Of a DNA stretch of 64,000 nucleotides, positions 8,839-16,706 are shown one piece after another. Location of the stretch: assembly GCF_020010925.1 (NCBI RefSeq), contig NZ_JAGJBZ010000001.1, forward strand, positions 310,001 through 374,000. Reading direction: 5' to 3'. A program made the position numbers and the translations under genes. Within the stretch, counting starts at the first letter, position 1, and each line of letters opens with the position of its first letter. This DNA is from Streptomyces griseiscabiei. Its GTDB lineage: Bacteria; Actinomycetota; Actinomycetes; Streptomycetales; Streptomycetaceae. The notes beneath the pieces are model-generated. The model searched no databases, had not been told where the DNA came from, and worked only from the letters and a program-made list of their open reading frames with translations.

Positions 8839-9929
8839 GCGGGCGGCTCCTGGTGGGTGGGGTGCACGGGGGCGGGCGGGGCTACGGGGGTGGGCAGGGG
8901 GACGGCGGTGGCCTCGGCGATCCGGGCGAGGGCGGTCCAGGTGCCGTCGGCGAGCGTGATCCCCTCGGCGCGCAGCCGCTCGGCGGTACGGATCTCCGGC
9001 TCACCTGGCACGAGGATCTCCGCCGTGCCGGGGGCGACGGGCGTGTTCTTCGTCTCCTCGATCAGGGCCTCCATCCGCCGCCCGAACTCGGCCGGTTCGG
9101 CCAGCGCCGCGATGTCCACGCACAGCAGGAGATGGCCGACGCCGCTGCGGCCCTCGGGGGCGTACGGGCCGGTCACGCCCGTGCCGAAGGCACTGCCGGT
9201 GAGGACGCCGGCGAGGACGTCGAACATGAAGGAGATGGCGTAGCCCTTGTGACCGGCCATGGGCAGGATCAGGCCCTCCACGGCCCGGCGGGGGTCGGTG
9301 GTCGGTACGCCGTCCGGGTCCGCCGCCCAGCCCTCGGGGATCGGCTCGCCCCGCTCCTTCGCGTGGTAGATCTTGCCCCGCGCGACCGCCGTGTTGGCGA
9401 TGTCCATGACGACGGTGCCGTACCGGCCGCCGGGGGCGGCGATCGACCAGGGGTTGGTGCCCACCCGCTTCTCCCGGCCGCCCCAAGGGGCCATCGCCGG
9501 GCTCGCGTTGGTGGCCAGCAGGGCGACGCAGCCCTGCTCGGCGGCGCGGCGCGTGAAGTACGCGGCGGTTCCGAAGTGCCCGGAGTTCCGCACGGCCACC
9601 GCACTGATCCCGTGCGCCCGCGCCCGCTCCACGCCCCAGGTCACCGCGCGCGCGGTGAGCACCTGGCCGAGACCGTCACGGCCGTCGACCACCAGCACGG
9701 CGCCGTTGTCGGTCACGATGTCCGGCGCGGCGACGGCGGCGGTCGCCCCGCTCCGCAGCCGGTCCAGGTACCAGGGCAGCCGCAGCATGCCGTGCGAGGG
9801 ATGCCCCCACAGTTCGGCGGTCACCAGGGTGTCCGCGAGCAGCCGGGCGTCCACGGGCGGGACGCCGTGCGCCTGCGTCGAGGCGGCGGCGAAGTCCAGC
9901 AGATCGGCGGCACCGACGGTGTGCGGCAT
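8835..9929 (-). CDS. Ldh-family (malate/L-lactate type) NAD(P)-dependent oxidoreductase
   Basis: A 364-residue member of the malate/L-lactate/ureidoglycolate dehydrogenase family, which reduces or oxidises 2-hydroxy or 2-oxo acids with NAD(P). Family marks include ELWGHPSHGMLRLPWYL, VRNSGHFGTAAYF (proton-relay His), GGREKRVGTNPWSIAAPG and AGHKGYAISFMFDVLAG. Length is usual. The gene heads a block whose members overlap or lie close together (ABM, cupin, aldehyde dehydrogenase). Its promoter region carries three GTATMC repeats at 12-bp spacing, one of them inside TGTATACA, which also occurs in front of the adjacent GntR gene. Confidence 0.9.
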   Translation of the reverse strand: MPHTVGAADLLDFAAASTQAHGVPPVDARLLADTLVTAELWGHPSHGMLRLPWYLDRLRSGATAAVAAPDIVTDNGAVLVVDGRDGLGQVLTARAVTWGVERARAHGISAVAVRNSGHFGTAAYFTRRAAEQGCVALLATNASPAMAPWGGREKRVGTNPWSIAAPGGRYGTVVMDIANTAVARGKIYHAKERGEPIPEGWAADPDGVPTTDPRRAVEGLILPMAGHKGYAISFMFDVLAGVLTGSAFGTGVTGPYAPEGRSGVGHLLLCVDIAALAEPAEFGRRMEALIEETKNTPVAPGTAEILVPGEPEIRTAERLRAEGITLADGTWTALARIAEATAVPLPTPVAPPAPVHPTHQEPPA

Positions 9930-9946
9930 GGGACCTCCTCACTTCT

Positions 9947-9980
9947 CTGTATCCAGCTTCGTATCCATCTCTGTATACAT
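9947..9980. promoter_or_regulatory. Phased GTAT(C/A)C repeat array upstream of the Ldh-family gene
   Basis: Three direct repeats, GTATCC at 9949, GTATCC at 9961 and GTATAC at 9973, are spaced exactly 12 bp apart. The third sits in CTGTATACAT, whose TGTATACA core recurs in the centre of the large palindrome at 10757-10796. It lies 18-51 bases ahead of the start codon of the 8835-9929 gene and behind the GntR gene. It is a likely operator for that FCD-GntR protein. Confidence 0.55.
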
Positions 9981-10018
9981 CAAGCGATACCGCGAAGCCA
10001 CAGTCGGAGAGCGGGGGC

Positions 10019-10744
10019 TCAGCCGGTGATGTCCACCTGCATGCCTCCGCCGAGGTACAGATCCTGGCTGGTCAGACCGTCGATGAGAGCGTGCTGGGTC
10101 TGCGCGAGATGGTGGCGGGAGGCCGCCTCCGCCGCGTGGGCGTCGCCCTTGGTGATCGCCTTCAGCATCGCGCGGTGCTCCTCCAGCGAGGTCAGCATCC
10201 GGCGCGGCCCGCTGTGGGAGATGTGCCGCAGCCGTACGGTCTGGCTGCGCAGATCACGGATGGTGCGGGCGAGGTAGGGGTTGGGGCACGTGGCGATGAC
10301 CGCCTGGTCGAAGCCCTCGGTGACCTCGTAGAACTCCTGGTACGACCCGGACTGCGCGGTCGCGTCCAGCGCCCGGAAGGATTCGTCGAACTCCTCCAGA
10401 CGGGCCAGCAGTTCACGGAACGGCACCAGCGACCGCTCGTCGGCGGCCCCCGCCGTCGCGACCGACGCGGCGGCCCGGGGCTCCAGCAGCATCCGGAACT
10501 CGAAGAGCGCGCGGACCCCGCCCAGCGAGATCGCGGCGACGCGGGCCACCTCACCGGGGACGAAGTCGACCAGCCCCTCCGCCGCGAGCCGGCGGATCGC
10601 CTCCCGCACAGGCGTCCGCGAGGCTCCCAGCTCCTCGCCCAGCTGCACCTCGCCCAGCTTGGCGCCCGGTCGCAGCCGCAGCGACTCGATGTCGCCCTTC
10701 AGCCGCTCGTAGACCGCCTCGCTCTTGCCAGTCACCCGGGCCAT
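10019..10744 (-). CDS. GntR-family transcriptional regulator, FCD subfamily
   Basis: A 241-residue regulator. The N-terminal winged helix carries the GntR signature (VYERLKGDIESLRLRPG, then LGASRTPVREAIRRLAAEGL). The C-terminal all-helical FCD ligand-binding domain begins at about residue 75 with FEFRMLLEPRAAASVA and includes SLEEHRAMLKAI with conserved His. Such proteins are usually repressors released by an organic acid from the pathway they control. The gene lies inside the catabolic run, with a 40-bp palindrome just upstream and the TGTATACA core repeated in front of the next gene, which points to autoregulation and local control. Confidence 0.9.
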   Translation of the reverse strand: MARVTGKSEAVYERLKGDIESLRLRPGAKLGEVQLGEELGASRTPVREAIRRLAAEGLVDFVPGEVARVAAISLGGVRALFEFRMLLEPRAAASVATAGAADERSLVPFRELLARLEEFDESFRALDATAQSGSYQEFYEVTEGFDQAVIATCPNPYLARTIRDLRSQTVRLRHISHSGPRRMLTSLEEHRAMLKAITKGDAHAAEAASRHHLAQTQHALIDGLTSQDLYLGGGMQVDITG

Positions 10745-10756
10745 GAATCTCCTCGT

Positions 10757-10796
10757 CGGCCGCACGCTACGCTGTATACAGCGTAGCGTGCGGCCG
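10757..10796. promoter_or_regulatory. 40-bp perfect palindrome, candidate GntR operator
   Basis: The left arm CGGCCGCACGCTACGCTGTA is followed directly by its exact reverse complement with no spacer, giving a perfect 40-bp palindrome with TGTATACA at the centre (10773-10780). It starts 13 bases upstream of the GntR start codon and ends 32 bases short of the dioxygenase stop. It could also act as a hairpin terminator for the dioxygenase transcript, but the shared TGTATACA core favours an operator. Confidence 0.7.
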
Positions 10797-10827
10797 CGCG
10801 TGGAGGGCCCCGACCGGCGGGAGCCCG

Positions 10828-11841
10828 TCAGTCGTCGGGGATTCCGGCGCCGCTCAGCGCGCGGACCGTGACCTCCGGCCGGGCCAGTGAGCGCGCGCCC
10901 AGCCGGAACTGGTCGAGCTTGTCGATGATCGTCCGGCCGACCGGCAGGTGACCCCAGACGCTGATGCCCTGGTGGGTGGTGGGTTCCCAGGTGGTCTCGT
11001 CGATGACGATCGGGTTCCAGCCCACCTCCCATTCGAAGCCCGAGGGCGTACGGGCGTAGTACGACAGCTCTTTGTCGTTGGTGTGCTGTCCGACGGACAG
11101 GGCCATGTCGAAGCCGAGCGCGTGGACGCGTTCGTAGCCGCGGGCGAGGTCGTCGAGGTTCGCGACCTCGGTGTTGAGGTGCTGGACGCGGGTGCGGACC
11201 GGGTCGATCGGCAGGCCCCGGACCGCGGCGACGGCGATGGAGTGGTGGCGCTCGTTCACCCGCAGGAAGCGGATCCTGAGCTTGACGCCGCTGATGGTCT
11301 CGTCGATGTAGTCCGTCAGCCGGGCGTCGAAGACCGTGGCGAAGTAGCCGCGCAGCCGTTCCGGTCTGGTCGAGGTGATCGCCACATGGCCCATGCCCGA
11401 GGCGCCGGTGACGAACGCCGAGTTGAGCATGGACAGGGGCGCGGCCGTCCGCACCGGAGTGGTGTAGATCTCCTGGGTGATGCCCTTGGGGCCGGGGAAG
11501 CGCAGCAGCCGTTCGACGCCGCGCAGGGCCGCCTCGTCGTCGGTGCCCCGGACGACGGGGACGCCGTGGGCGCGCACCCTGGCCTCGATCCGCTCGAACG
11601 TGCTGTGGTCGTCCAGGTGCCAGCCGGTGACGACGACGTCCTCGGCGGGTCCCCGCCGGAACAGGAAGCGGCACGTGTGGTCGTCCAGACGGAACCGCAT
11701 GTGGTTCCGGTCCAGGGCGTCGTGGTGCATGCCGATGGCCTCGGCGCCGAAGCGCCGCCAGTCGGTGAAGCGGTCGGTCTCGATGACGAGGTAGCCGAGG
11801 TGCACCGACCCGAAGACGGAAGGGGTGTCCGGGGCCCTCAT
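10828..11841 (-). CDS. Type I extradiol ring-cleavage dioxygenase (VOC superfamily, BphC-like)
   Basis: A 337-residue, two-domain vicinal oxygen chelate protein. The C-terminal half has the expected iron ligands in order: His152 (GHVAIT), His221 (QHLNTEV) and a Glu in GFEWEVG (about 270). It also has candidate active-site residues His200 (NERHHSIAV) and Tyr262 (YYARTPSGFEW). This is the pattern of active catechol-type dioxygenases such as BphC, which open the ring next to the diol with O2. The ATG overlaps the hydrolase stop by 4 bases, so the ring-opened product would pass to the coupled hydrolase. The exact diol substrate cannot be told from sequence. Confidence 0.88.
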   Translation of the reverse strand: MRAPDTPSVFGSVHLGYLVIETDRFTDWRRFGAEAIGMHHDALDRNHMRFRLDDHTCRFLFRRGPAEDVVVTGWHLDDHSTFERIEARVRAHGVPVVRGTDDEAALRGVERLLRFPGPKGITQEIYTTPVRTAAPLSMLNSAFVTGASGMGHVAITSTRPERLRGYFATVFDARLTDYIDETISGVKLRIRFLRVNERHHSIAVAAVRGLPIDPVRTRVQHLNTEVANLDDLARGYERVHALGFDMALSVGQHTNDKELSYYARTPSGFEWEVGWNPIVIDETTWEPTTHQGISVWGHLPVGRTIIDKLDQFRLGARSLARPEVTVRALSGAGIPDD

Positions 11842-12716
11842 CGCCGGCCCGCCAGGAAGCCGGCGCACAGCGCGTTGAACAGCTCGGCGCGCTCGAACTG
11901 CACCCAGTGTCCGGTGTTGGCGACCGTGTAGAGGTCGCAGTCGGGCATGCGCTCGGCCAGCATCCGGCCGCCGGAGGGCCGGTTGACCTTGTCGGCGGCG
12001 CCCCACAGCACCAGCGTGGGCACGGGCAGCCGGGACAGGCGTCTGTCACGGGTGAAGTCCATCTTCCACAGGGTCTTCGGCGCGCCGGGGCCGGAGGGGC
12101 GGCGCAGCGGCGGGCTCGCGACGACCTCGGGGTCGACGCTGTCCCGGTACCGCGCGTCGATCACCGAGTCCGGTACGCCGGCGGCGTTGAAGACCAGGTA
12201 GGTGCGGACGAACCTCTCCAGTTTCAGCCGGGAGGGGCCGTCGCCGGAGTAGTAGGCGAGCAGGCTGTTGAGGCCGGGGGTGGGCAGCGCGCGGGTGGTG
12301 CCGATACCGCCCGGGCCCATCAGGACCATGCGGTCGACGCGGTCGGGGGTGTCCAGGGCGAGCCGCAGGGCGCAGGCACCGCCGTAGGAGTTGCCGACGA
12401 GATGGGCCCTGCCCAGGCCGAGTTCGTCGAGCAGGCCGCGGATGCCGTCCGCGAGGTGGCCGAACGGGTCGGAGGCGTCGACTCCCTTCGTGCTCCGGCC
12501 GTAGCCGGGCAGGTCGGGGACGATGACCCGGTACTCCTTCGCCAACTCCCCGATGTTGCGGGCGTAGTTGGCGACGCCGGACGCGCCCGGGCCGCCGCCG
12601 TGCAGCAGCAGGACGGGCGCCGCGTCGGGGTCGCCCGTCTCCGCGACGAAGATCTGCCGGCCGCCGACGTCGGCGAGACGCTCCCGCATCGGCGGTGGTT
12701 CGGTGTACGTGGTCAT
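11838..12716 (-). CDS. Alpha/beta hydrolase, meta-cleavage product hydrolase (BphD/MhpC-like)
   Basis: A 292-residue alpha/beta hydrolase. LLLHGGGPGASG supplies the oxyanion region typical of C-C bond hydrolases, GNSYGG holds the nucleophile Ser110, WGAADKVN the acid and NTGHWVQFE the catalytic His. HGGGPGASG is characteristic of enzymes that hydrolyse 2-hydroxy-6-oxo-dienoates made by extradiol dioxygenases. The ATG at 12716 lies 8 bases after the stop of the flavin hydroxylase, and the stop overlaps the dioxygenase start. The three genes together give hydroxylation, ring opening and C-C hydrolysis. Confidence 0.9.
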   Translation of the reverse strand: MTTYTEPPPMRERLADVGGRQIFVAETGDPDAAPVLLLHGGGPGASGVANYARNIGELAKEYRVIVPDLPGYGRSTKGVDASDPFGHLADGIRGLLDELGLGRAHLVGNSYGGACALRLALDTPDRVDRMVLMGPGGIGTTRALPTPGLNSLLAYYSGDGPSRLKLERFVRTYLVFNAAGVPDSVIDARYRDSVDPEVVASPPLRRPSGPGAPKTLWKMDFTRDRRLSRLPVPTLVLWGAADKVNRPSGGRMLAERMPDCDLYTVANTGHWVQFERAELFNALCAGFLAGRR

Positions 12717-12724
12717 GGCTCTCC

Positions 12725-14350
12725 TCACTGGGCGGGGACGACGGCGGGCTCGGTGGCCGGGGTGAATCCGGCGGGGGGCGGCGGGAGTCGGCCGCCCTTG
12801 GGCGCCGCGGCGTAGACGTACGCGTCGGGGCGCAGGACGAGGGTGGCCGCGCGGTGCCCGGTCAGCCACGCCCGCAGTACGCCGTCGGTGTCGACGACCG
12901 TGCCCTCGGCGGGGCGGGATCCGGCGGGGGTGACGGTGAGCGAGGGCACGCCGAGGCGGTCCCAGGCGGGCTGGGGCGTGGCCGAGGCGGCGTGCAGCAG
13001 CAGCCAGCGGCCGGCGAGCACGTCGTCGAGGCGCACGTGCGCGCCGTCGGGGCCGGTGACCCGGGGCTGGGGGATCTGTGAGCCGGTGGCCCGGTGGCGC
13101 GGGCGGGCCCGGAAGCCGTCGGCGTAGCGGGCGACCGGTATCCAGTGGGAGTCCTGCAGCCAGTCGGTGAAGCCCGGTACACGGGACAGCACCGGGACCA
13201 GGGCGTCGCGGGGCCGGGTGATCACCCTGCGCCGTTCGGTGATGATCCGCCCGACGAACACGGCCCGCCGGGTGACCTCCTTGACGTGCGGTTTGCGCTC
13301 CGTCTCGTAGGAGTCCAGCACCGACTCGGGCAGCTCGCCCCGCAGCACGGCCGCGAGCTTCCAGCACAGGTTGGCCGCGTCGCGCACACCGGCGGCCATG
13401 CCCTGGCCGATCCACGGCGGCATGGCGTGGGCGGCGTCACCGGCGAGGAAGACCCTGCCCGCGCGGAAGCGGGCCGCGAAGCGCACATGGTGGCTGTACA
13501 CCGTGGCCCGCAGGATCTCGATCCGGTCCCGGCCGATGCCGTACTCGGCCACCATCGCGTGGATCGCCTCGGGGGTGGTCAGCTGCTTCTCGTCGTCGCC
13601 GGGCAGGATCGGGAACTCCCACCGGTGGTGGTCGAGCGGGGTCGGACAGTCGACCGCGGGGCGCCGCGGGTCGCAGCGGAAGCGCAGCCGGTCGTGGTCC
13701 GGCCACGGCTCGATCATCCTGGTGTCGACGACGACCCAGCGGTCCTCGTACGTCGTCCCCTCGTAGCCGATGTTCAGCTGCCCCCGGGTGAGGCTGGAGC
13801 CGCCGTCGGCGGCGATCACGTACTGGGCGCGCAGCCGGTGGACGGAGTCGTCGGCGGTGCCCAGCACGGTCAGCTCCACGGCGTCGGCCTCCTGGCGCAG
13901 CCTGAGGCACTCGTGGCGAAGAAGGACCTCCACGTGGGGATAGCGGTCGACGCCGTCGCGCAGGACCTGCTCCAGGGCCGGCTGGTGGAGGAAGAGCTGC
14001 GGCGGATGGCCGTGGCCGCGCGGGGTGGGGTGCGCGCTGAGGAAGGCCCGGCCCTTGGCGTCGACGAAGTCGAGGCGGCGCTCGGCCAGCATGTCCTGCT
14101 TCAGCCGGTCGGCGAGACCGACGCGCTGCCAGACGCGCATCACCTCCTCGTCGGTGGAGATGGCCCGGGCCCGGGAGAAGATCTCGGCGTCACGCTCCAG
14201 TACGACGACCCTGAGACCCAGCGCGCCCAGCAGGTTCGCCGCGGTCACCCCCGTCGGCCCGTAGCCGATCACGGCCACGTCGTACGTGCCGGACCGGGCC
14301 CCCTCCCCCAGGCCCGGCCCCGCGCTGCCCCTGGCACTGATCCGGCTCAC
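12725..14350 (-). CDS. FAD-dependent aromatic hydroxylase (MhpA-like)
   Basis: A 541-residue class A flavin monooxygenase. The dinucleotide-binding motif is VIGYGPTGVTAANLL (GYGPTG at 29-34); the pterin/NAD-region motif is ADGGSSLTRGQL; the FAD ribityl motif is FLAGDAAHAMPPWIGQGM. A C-terminal thioredoxin-like segment follows, as in MhpA (3-(3-hydroxyphenyl)propionate hydroxylase, about 550 residues) and related phenol-type enzymes. It would add a hydroxyl ortho to an existing phenolic group using NAD(P)H and O2, making the diol for the adjacent dioxygenase. It is the first gene of the run and has a 32-bp dyad 36 bases upstream of the start. Confidence 0.9.
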   Translation of the reverse strand: MSRISARGSAGPGLGEGARSGTYDVAVIGYGPTGVTAANLLGALGLRVVVLERDAEIFSRARAISTDEEVMRVWQRVGLADRLKQDMLAERRLDFVDAKGRAFLSAHPTPRGHGHPPQLFLHQPALEQVLRDGVDRYPHVEVLLRHECLRLRQEADAVELTVLGTADDSVHRLRAQYVIAADGGSSLTRGQLNIGYEGTTYEDRWVVVDTRMIEPWPDHDRLRFRCDPRRPAVDCPTPLDHHRWEFPILPGDDEKQLTTPEAIHAMVAEYGIGRDRIEILRATVYSHHVRFAARFRAGRVFLAGDAAHAMPPWIGQGMAAGVRDAANLCWKLAAVLRGELPESVLDSYETERKPHVKEVTRRAVFVGRIITERRRVITRPRDALVPVLSRVPGFTDWLQDSHWIPVARYADGFRARPRHRATGSQIPQPRVTGPDGAHVRLDDVLAGRWLLLHAASATPQPAWDRLGVPSLTVTPAGSRPAEGTVVDTDGVLRAWLTGHRAATLVLRPDAYVYAAAPKGGRLPPPPAGFTPATEPAVVPAQ

Positions 14351-14385
14351 CGGGCCACCTCACTGTCCTGCGTCGGCATGCTGAT

Positions 14386-14417
14386 GTAGCGCTCACTCCA
14401 ATTGGAATGTTCGCTAC
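14386..14417. promoter_or_regulatory. 32-bp imperfect palindrome in front of the hydroxylase gene
   Basis: The left arm GTAGCGCTCACTCCAA and the reverse complement of the right arm, GTAGCGAACATTCCAA, agree at 13 of 16 positions around a central CCAATTGG. Location (36-67 bases before the start codon of the 12725-14350 gene) suggests an operator. It does not resemble the TGTATACA sites of the local GntR gene, so a second regulator encoded elsewhere is implied. Confidence 0.6.
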
Positions 14418-14505
14418 GGTAATCCGGCCGTCGGGGCCGGTCAAGCGTCGACGGCGACCGGTGCCGAAGCCGCCGGGGCTCGATGCCCCAGGAGCGCGGC
14501 AGGTC

Positions 14506-15048
14506 TCAGGAGCGCGGCAGGTGGAGTGAGGTCCGTGGCCGCTCGATCTCCACGTCGTCGGTGAGGGCGCCGGCCGCCGCCACGCCGCCGAGGAGTGCCG
14601 CGATCAGGGCCGCGACCGCCGCCAGGGTGCGACGGGAGTGCCGGAAGGGCCTGTTCCGCGGCAACGGACGAGGCGCCTCGGCGAGCGCATCGGTCGCCTC
14701 GGGGGACCCTCCGGTCGCCTCGGCAGAGGGTCCGGCCGTCCCGGCGGAGTCACCGACCGTCCCGGCGAGGCCGCCGCACGCGATGGTCAGGCGGGCGTCC
14801 AGCCAGGCGTCCGCCTCGTCCTCGGGCACCCCGCAGGCCGCCACGAACGCGGCGACGGACTCCGCGCGGGGCAGCCGGTCCCGGCCGAGCATGGTCGCCG
14901 CCGTGGAGTAGGGCAGGGTGTGGCCCGCCGCGGTCGCGCGGCGTTCCAGTCGGCGGTAGCTGTGGCCGGACCAGGTCTTGAGGTGGCGGAGTGCCGCCAC
15001 GAAGGCGACCGCGTCGGTGTCCGGTGGTGTGGGCGGTGGTGTGGTCAT
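14506..15048 (-). CDS. Helix-turn-helix domain protein with one membrane segment
   Basis: About 180 residues. The N-terminal 80 match the XRE-like domain common in Streptomyces (VAALRHLKTWSGHSYRRLER, LPYSTAATMLGRDRLPRAES, VAAFVAACGVPEDEADAWLD). A Gly/Ser/Pro-rich linker follows, then a transmembrane helix (LAAVAALIAALLGGVAAAGA) and a short tail. This layout puts a putative DNA-binding or protein-binding domain inside and only a small tail outside. The ATG at 15048 has AGGGGG nearby; an upstream in-frame start exists but lacks a site. No target is apparent. Confidence 0.8.
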   Translation of the reverse strand: MTTPPPTPPDTDAVAFVAALRHLKTWSGHSYRRLERRATAAGHTLPYSTAATMLGRDRLPRAESVAAFVAACGVPEDEADAWLDARLTIACGGLAGTVGDSAGTAGPSAEATGGSPEATDALAEAPRPLPRNRPFRHSRRTLAAVAALIAALLGGVAAAGALTDDVEIERPRTSLHLPRS

Positions 15049-15170
15049 CTCGGTCCCCCTGTTGACCTGGACGTACACGGGCTCGCACAAGCTCGAACAC
15101 CCTAGTGGCTTGAGGAACGGCGTCAGCGACGGTCAACCTCGGTGCGCATTCCCGATGTTGGAGAGGTCCC

Positions 15171-16361
15171 ATGCGTACGACGCCGTCCCACCACCGCCAT
15201 CAGCGGCACCGCCGCCGCTCCCGCCGCCGTACGGCCCTCGGCGCCGCCCTCGCCCTGGCACTGCTGGTCGCCGGGTGCGCCGAAGGGGCCGACGCCGGGA
15301 CGCCGTCGGCCCGCGTCCCGAAGCCCCGGCACCACGACGGAGCGTCGGTGGCCGGCTTCCTGCGCCGCACGCTGCCCGCCGGTCCCGGCGTCAGCGTCGT
15401 CGCCGCCCGCGGTGACCGGCTCGTGTACTGCGGCGGCTTCGGAGTGGCGGACCGCTCCGCCGGCACCCCCGCGAGCTGCTTGACCGTGTACGACGTCATG
15501 TCGATCACCAAGCAGTTCACCGCGGCCGCGATCGTGAAGCTCGAGGTGATGGGCCGGCTGCGGGTGAGCGATCCGATCGGCCGGTTCCTCGGACATGGGC
15601 GGCGGCCCGTACCCGAGGACAAGCGCGGCATCACCATCGAGCACCTGCTCACCCACACGTCGGGCCTGCCCGAGGGGCTCGGCGACGACTACGACCCGGT
15701 GTCACGGGAGGAGTTGGTGCGCGGGGCCCTGTCCTCGAAGCCGCTCTCCGCCCCGGGCGAGGAGTTCCACTACTCCAACACCGGCTACAGCCTGCTCGCC
15801 GTGATCGTCGAGGAGGCGTCCGGGCAGCCGTACGAACGGTTCCTGGCCCGGCACCTGTTCGCGCCGGCCGGGATGGATCGGACCGGCTACGTACTGCCCC
15901 GCCTGCCACGGCACCTGGTCGCGGTGGAGTACGACGGCGAGGGGCGCGCCCGGGGCAGGCCCTTCGACCACCCCTGGGCCGCCGACGGACCGTACTGGAA
16001 CCTGCGCGGCAACGGCGGCATGCTCTCCACCGCACAGGACATGTTCCGCTGGCACCGCGCGCTCCTGGGCGACAGGATCCTGCCGGCCCGGGCCAGGGAG
16101 AAGCTCTTCCGGCCCCACGTGCAGGAGCCGGAATCGGGGAACGCGTACGGCTACGGCTGGAGCGTCCGCGACACGCCGGACGGCCCGCTCGCCTGGCACG
16201 ACGGCGGCAACGACTGGTCCCTCGGGCTACTGGGCCGGTACCTGGACGACGGGGTCCTCGTCTTCTGGATCAGCAACCACGCACACCGCGAGGGGAAATG
16301 GAACCTGGAGGAGCAGGCGCAGGAACTGACGCTGGGTGTCGCGGACCGCGTTCGCGGCTGA
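15171..16361 (+). CDS. Serine hydrolase lipoprotein of the beta-lactamase/class C family
   Basis: A 396-residue protein. Residues 1-37 form a lipoprotein signal with an Arg/His-rich head and a lipobox ending VAGC. The catalytic set of the class C beta-lactamase/DD-peptidase superfamily is present: SITK (Ser-x-x-Lys), YSN (Tyr-x-Asn) and HDGG in place of the Lys-Thr-Gly box. This fits the broad 'serine hydrolase' group, which includes esterases and D-aminopeptidases; resistance to beta-lactams cannot be assumed. GGAGAGG precedes the ATG. It diverges from the HTH gene. Confidence 0.87.
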   Translation: MRTTPSHHRHQRHRRRSRRRTALGAALALALLVAGCAEGADAGTPSARVPKPRHHDGASVAGFLRRTLPAGPGVSVVAARGDRLVYCGGFGVADRSAGTPASCLTVYDVMSITKQFTAAAIVKLEVMGRLRVSDPIGRFLGHGRRPVPEDKRGITIEHLLTHTSGLPEGLGDDYDPVSREELVRGALSSKPLSAPGEEFHYSNTGYSLLAVIVEEASGQPYERFLARHLFAPAGMDRTGYVLPRLPRHLVAVEYDGEGRARGRPFDHPWAADGPYWNLRGNGGMLSTAQDMFRWHRALLGDRILPARAREKLFRPHVQEPESGNAYGYGWSVRDTPDGPLAWHDGGNDWSLGLLGRYLDDGVLVFWISNHAHREGKWNLEEQAQELTLGVADRVRG

Positions 16362-16706
16362 TCCTCCCCCGGAGTGAACACGACCTGGGCCACGCACAGG
16401 CCGCACGGCCGCGCCCCGCTTGACGAACTCGCCGGCGATCACGACGATCACATCCGGCGGCGCGGCGGCCGTCGAACCGGCCGGGGTACTACGGATCGCC
16501 GACGCCACCACCGGTCACCGCGGCGGGACCACCGCCTCGGGGGCGACGGTGACTCCCCCGTGCGGCGGGAACTCACCCCCCGGGTGGCTGGAGTGCCCCG
16601 CCGAGCCGTCCTGGCAGGCACGGCCGGGACTACGGTCGGAGCAGTGACACACGACATCGACGTGCGGCCGAAACCGTACGCACCCTACGGCGAGGCAGGA
16701 GAGCCC
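16362..16706. other. 345-base intergenic stretch, no gene recognised
   Basis: It lies between the serine hydrolase stop and the response regulator start. Open frames here are short and of poor coding character. One minus-strand frame reads PPDVIVVIAGEFVKRG and might be a worn remnant, but that is weak. The AGGAGAG ribosome site of the next gene is at the right end. I see no convincing hairpin or operator. Confidence 0.4.

Noticed and set aside
10019..12049. 676-codon open frame spanning the GntR gene and part of the dioxygenase/hydrolase region
   Set aside because: Only the GntR part reads as protein; upstream it is a shadow of the dioxygenase and hydrolase in another frame.
15171..16361. 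Beta-lactam resistance gene
   Set aside because: The third motif is HDGG rather than KTG, and the wider serine hydrolase group has many other activities.
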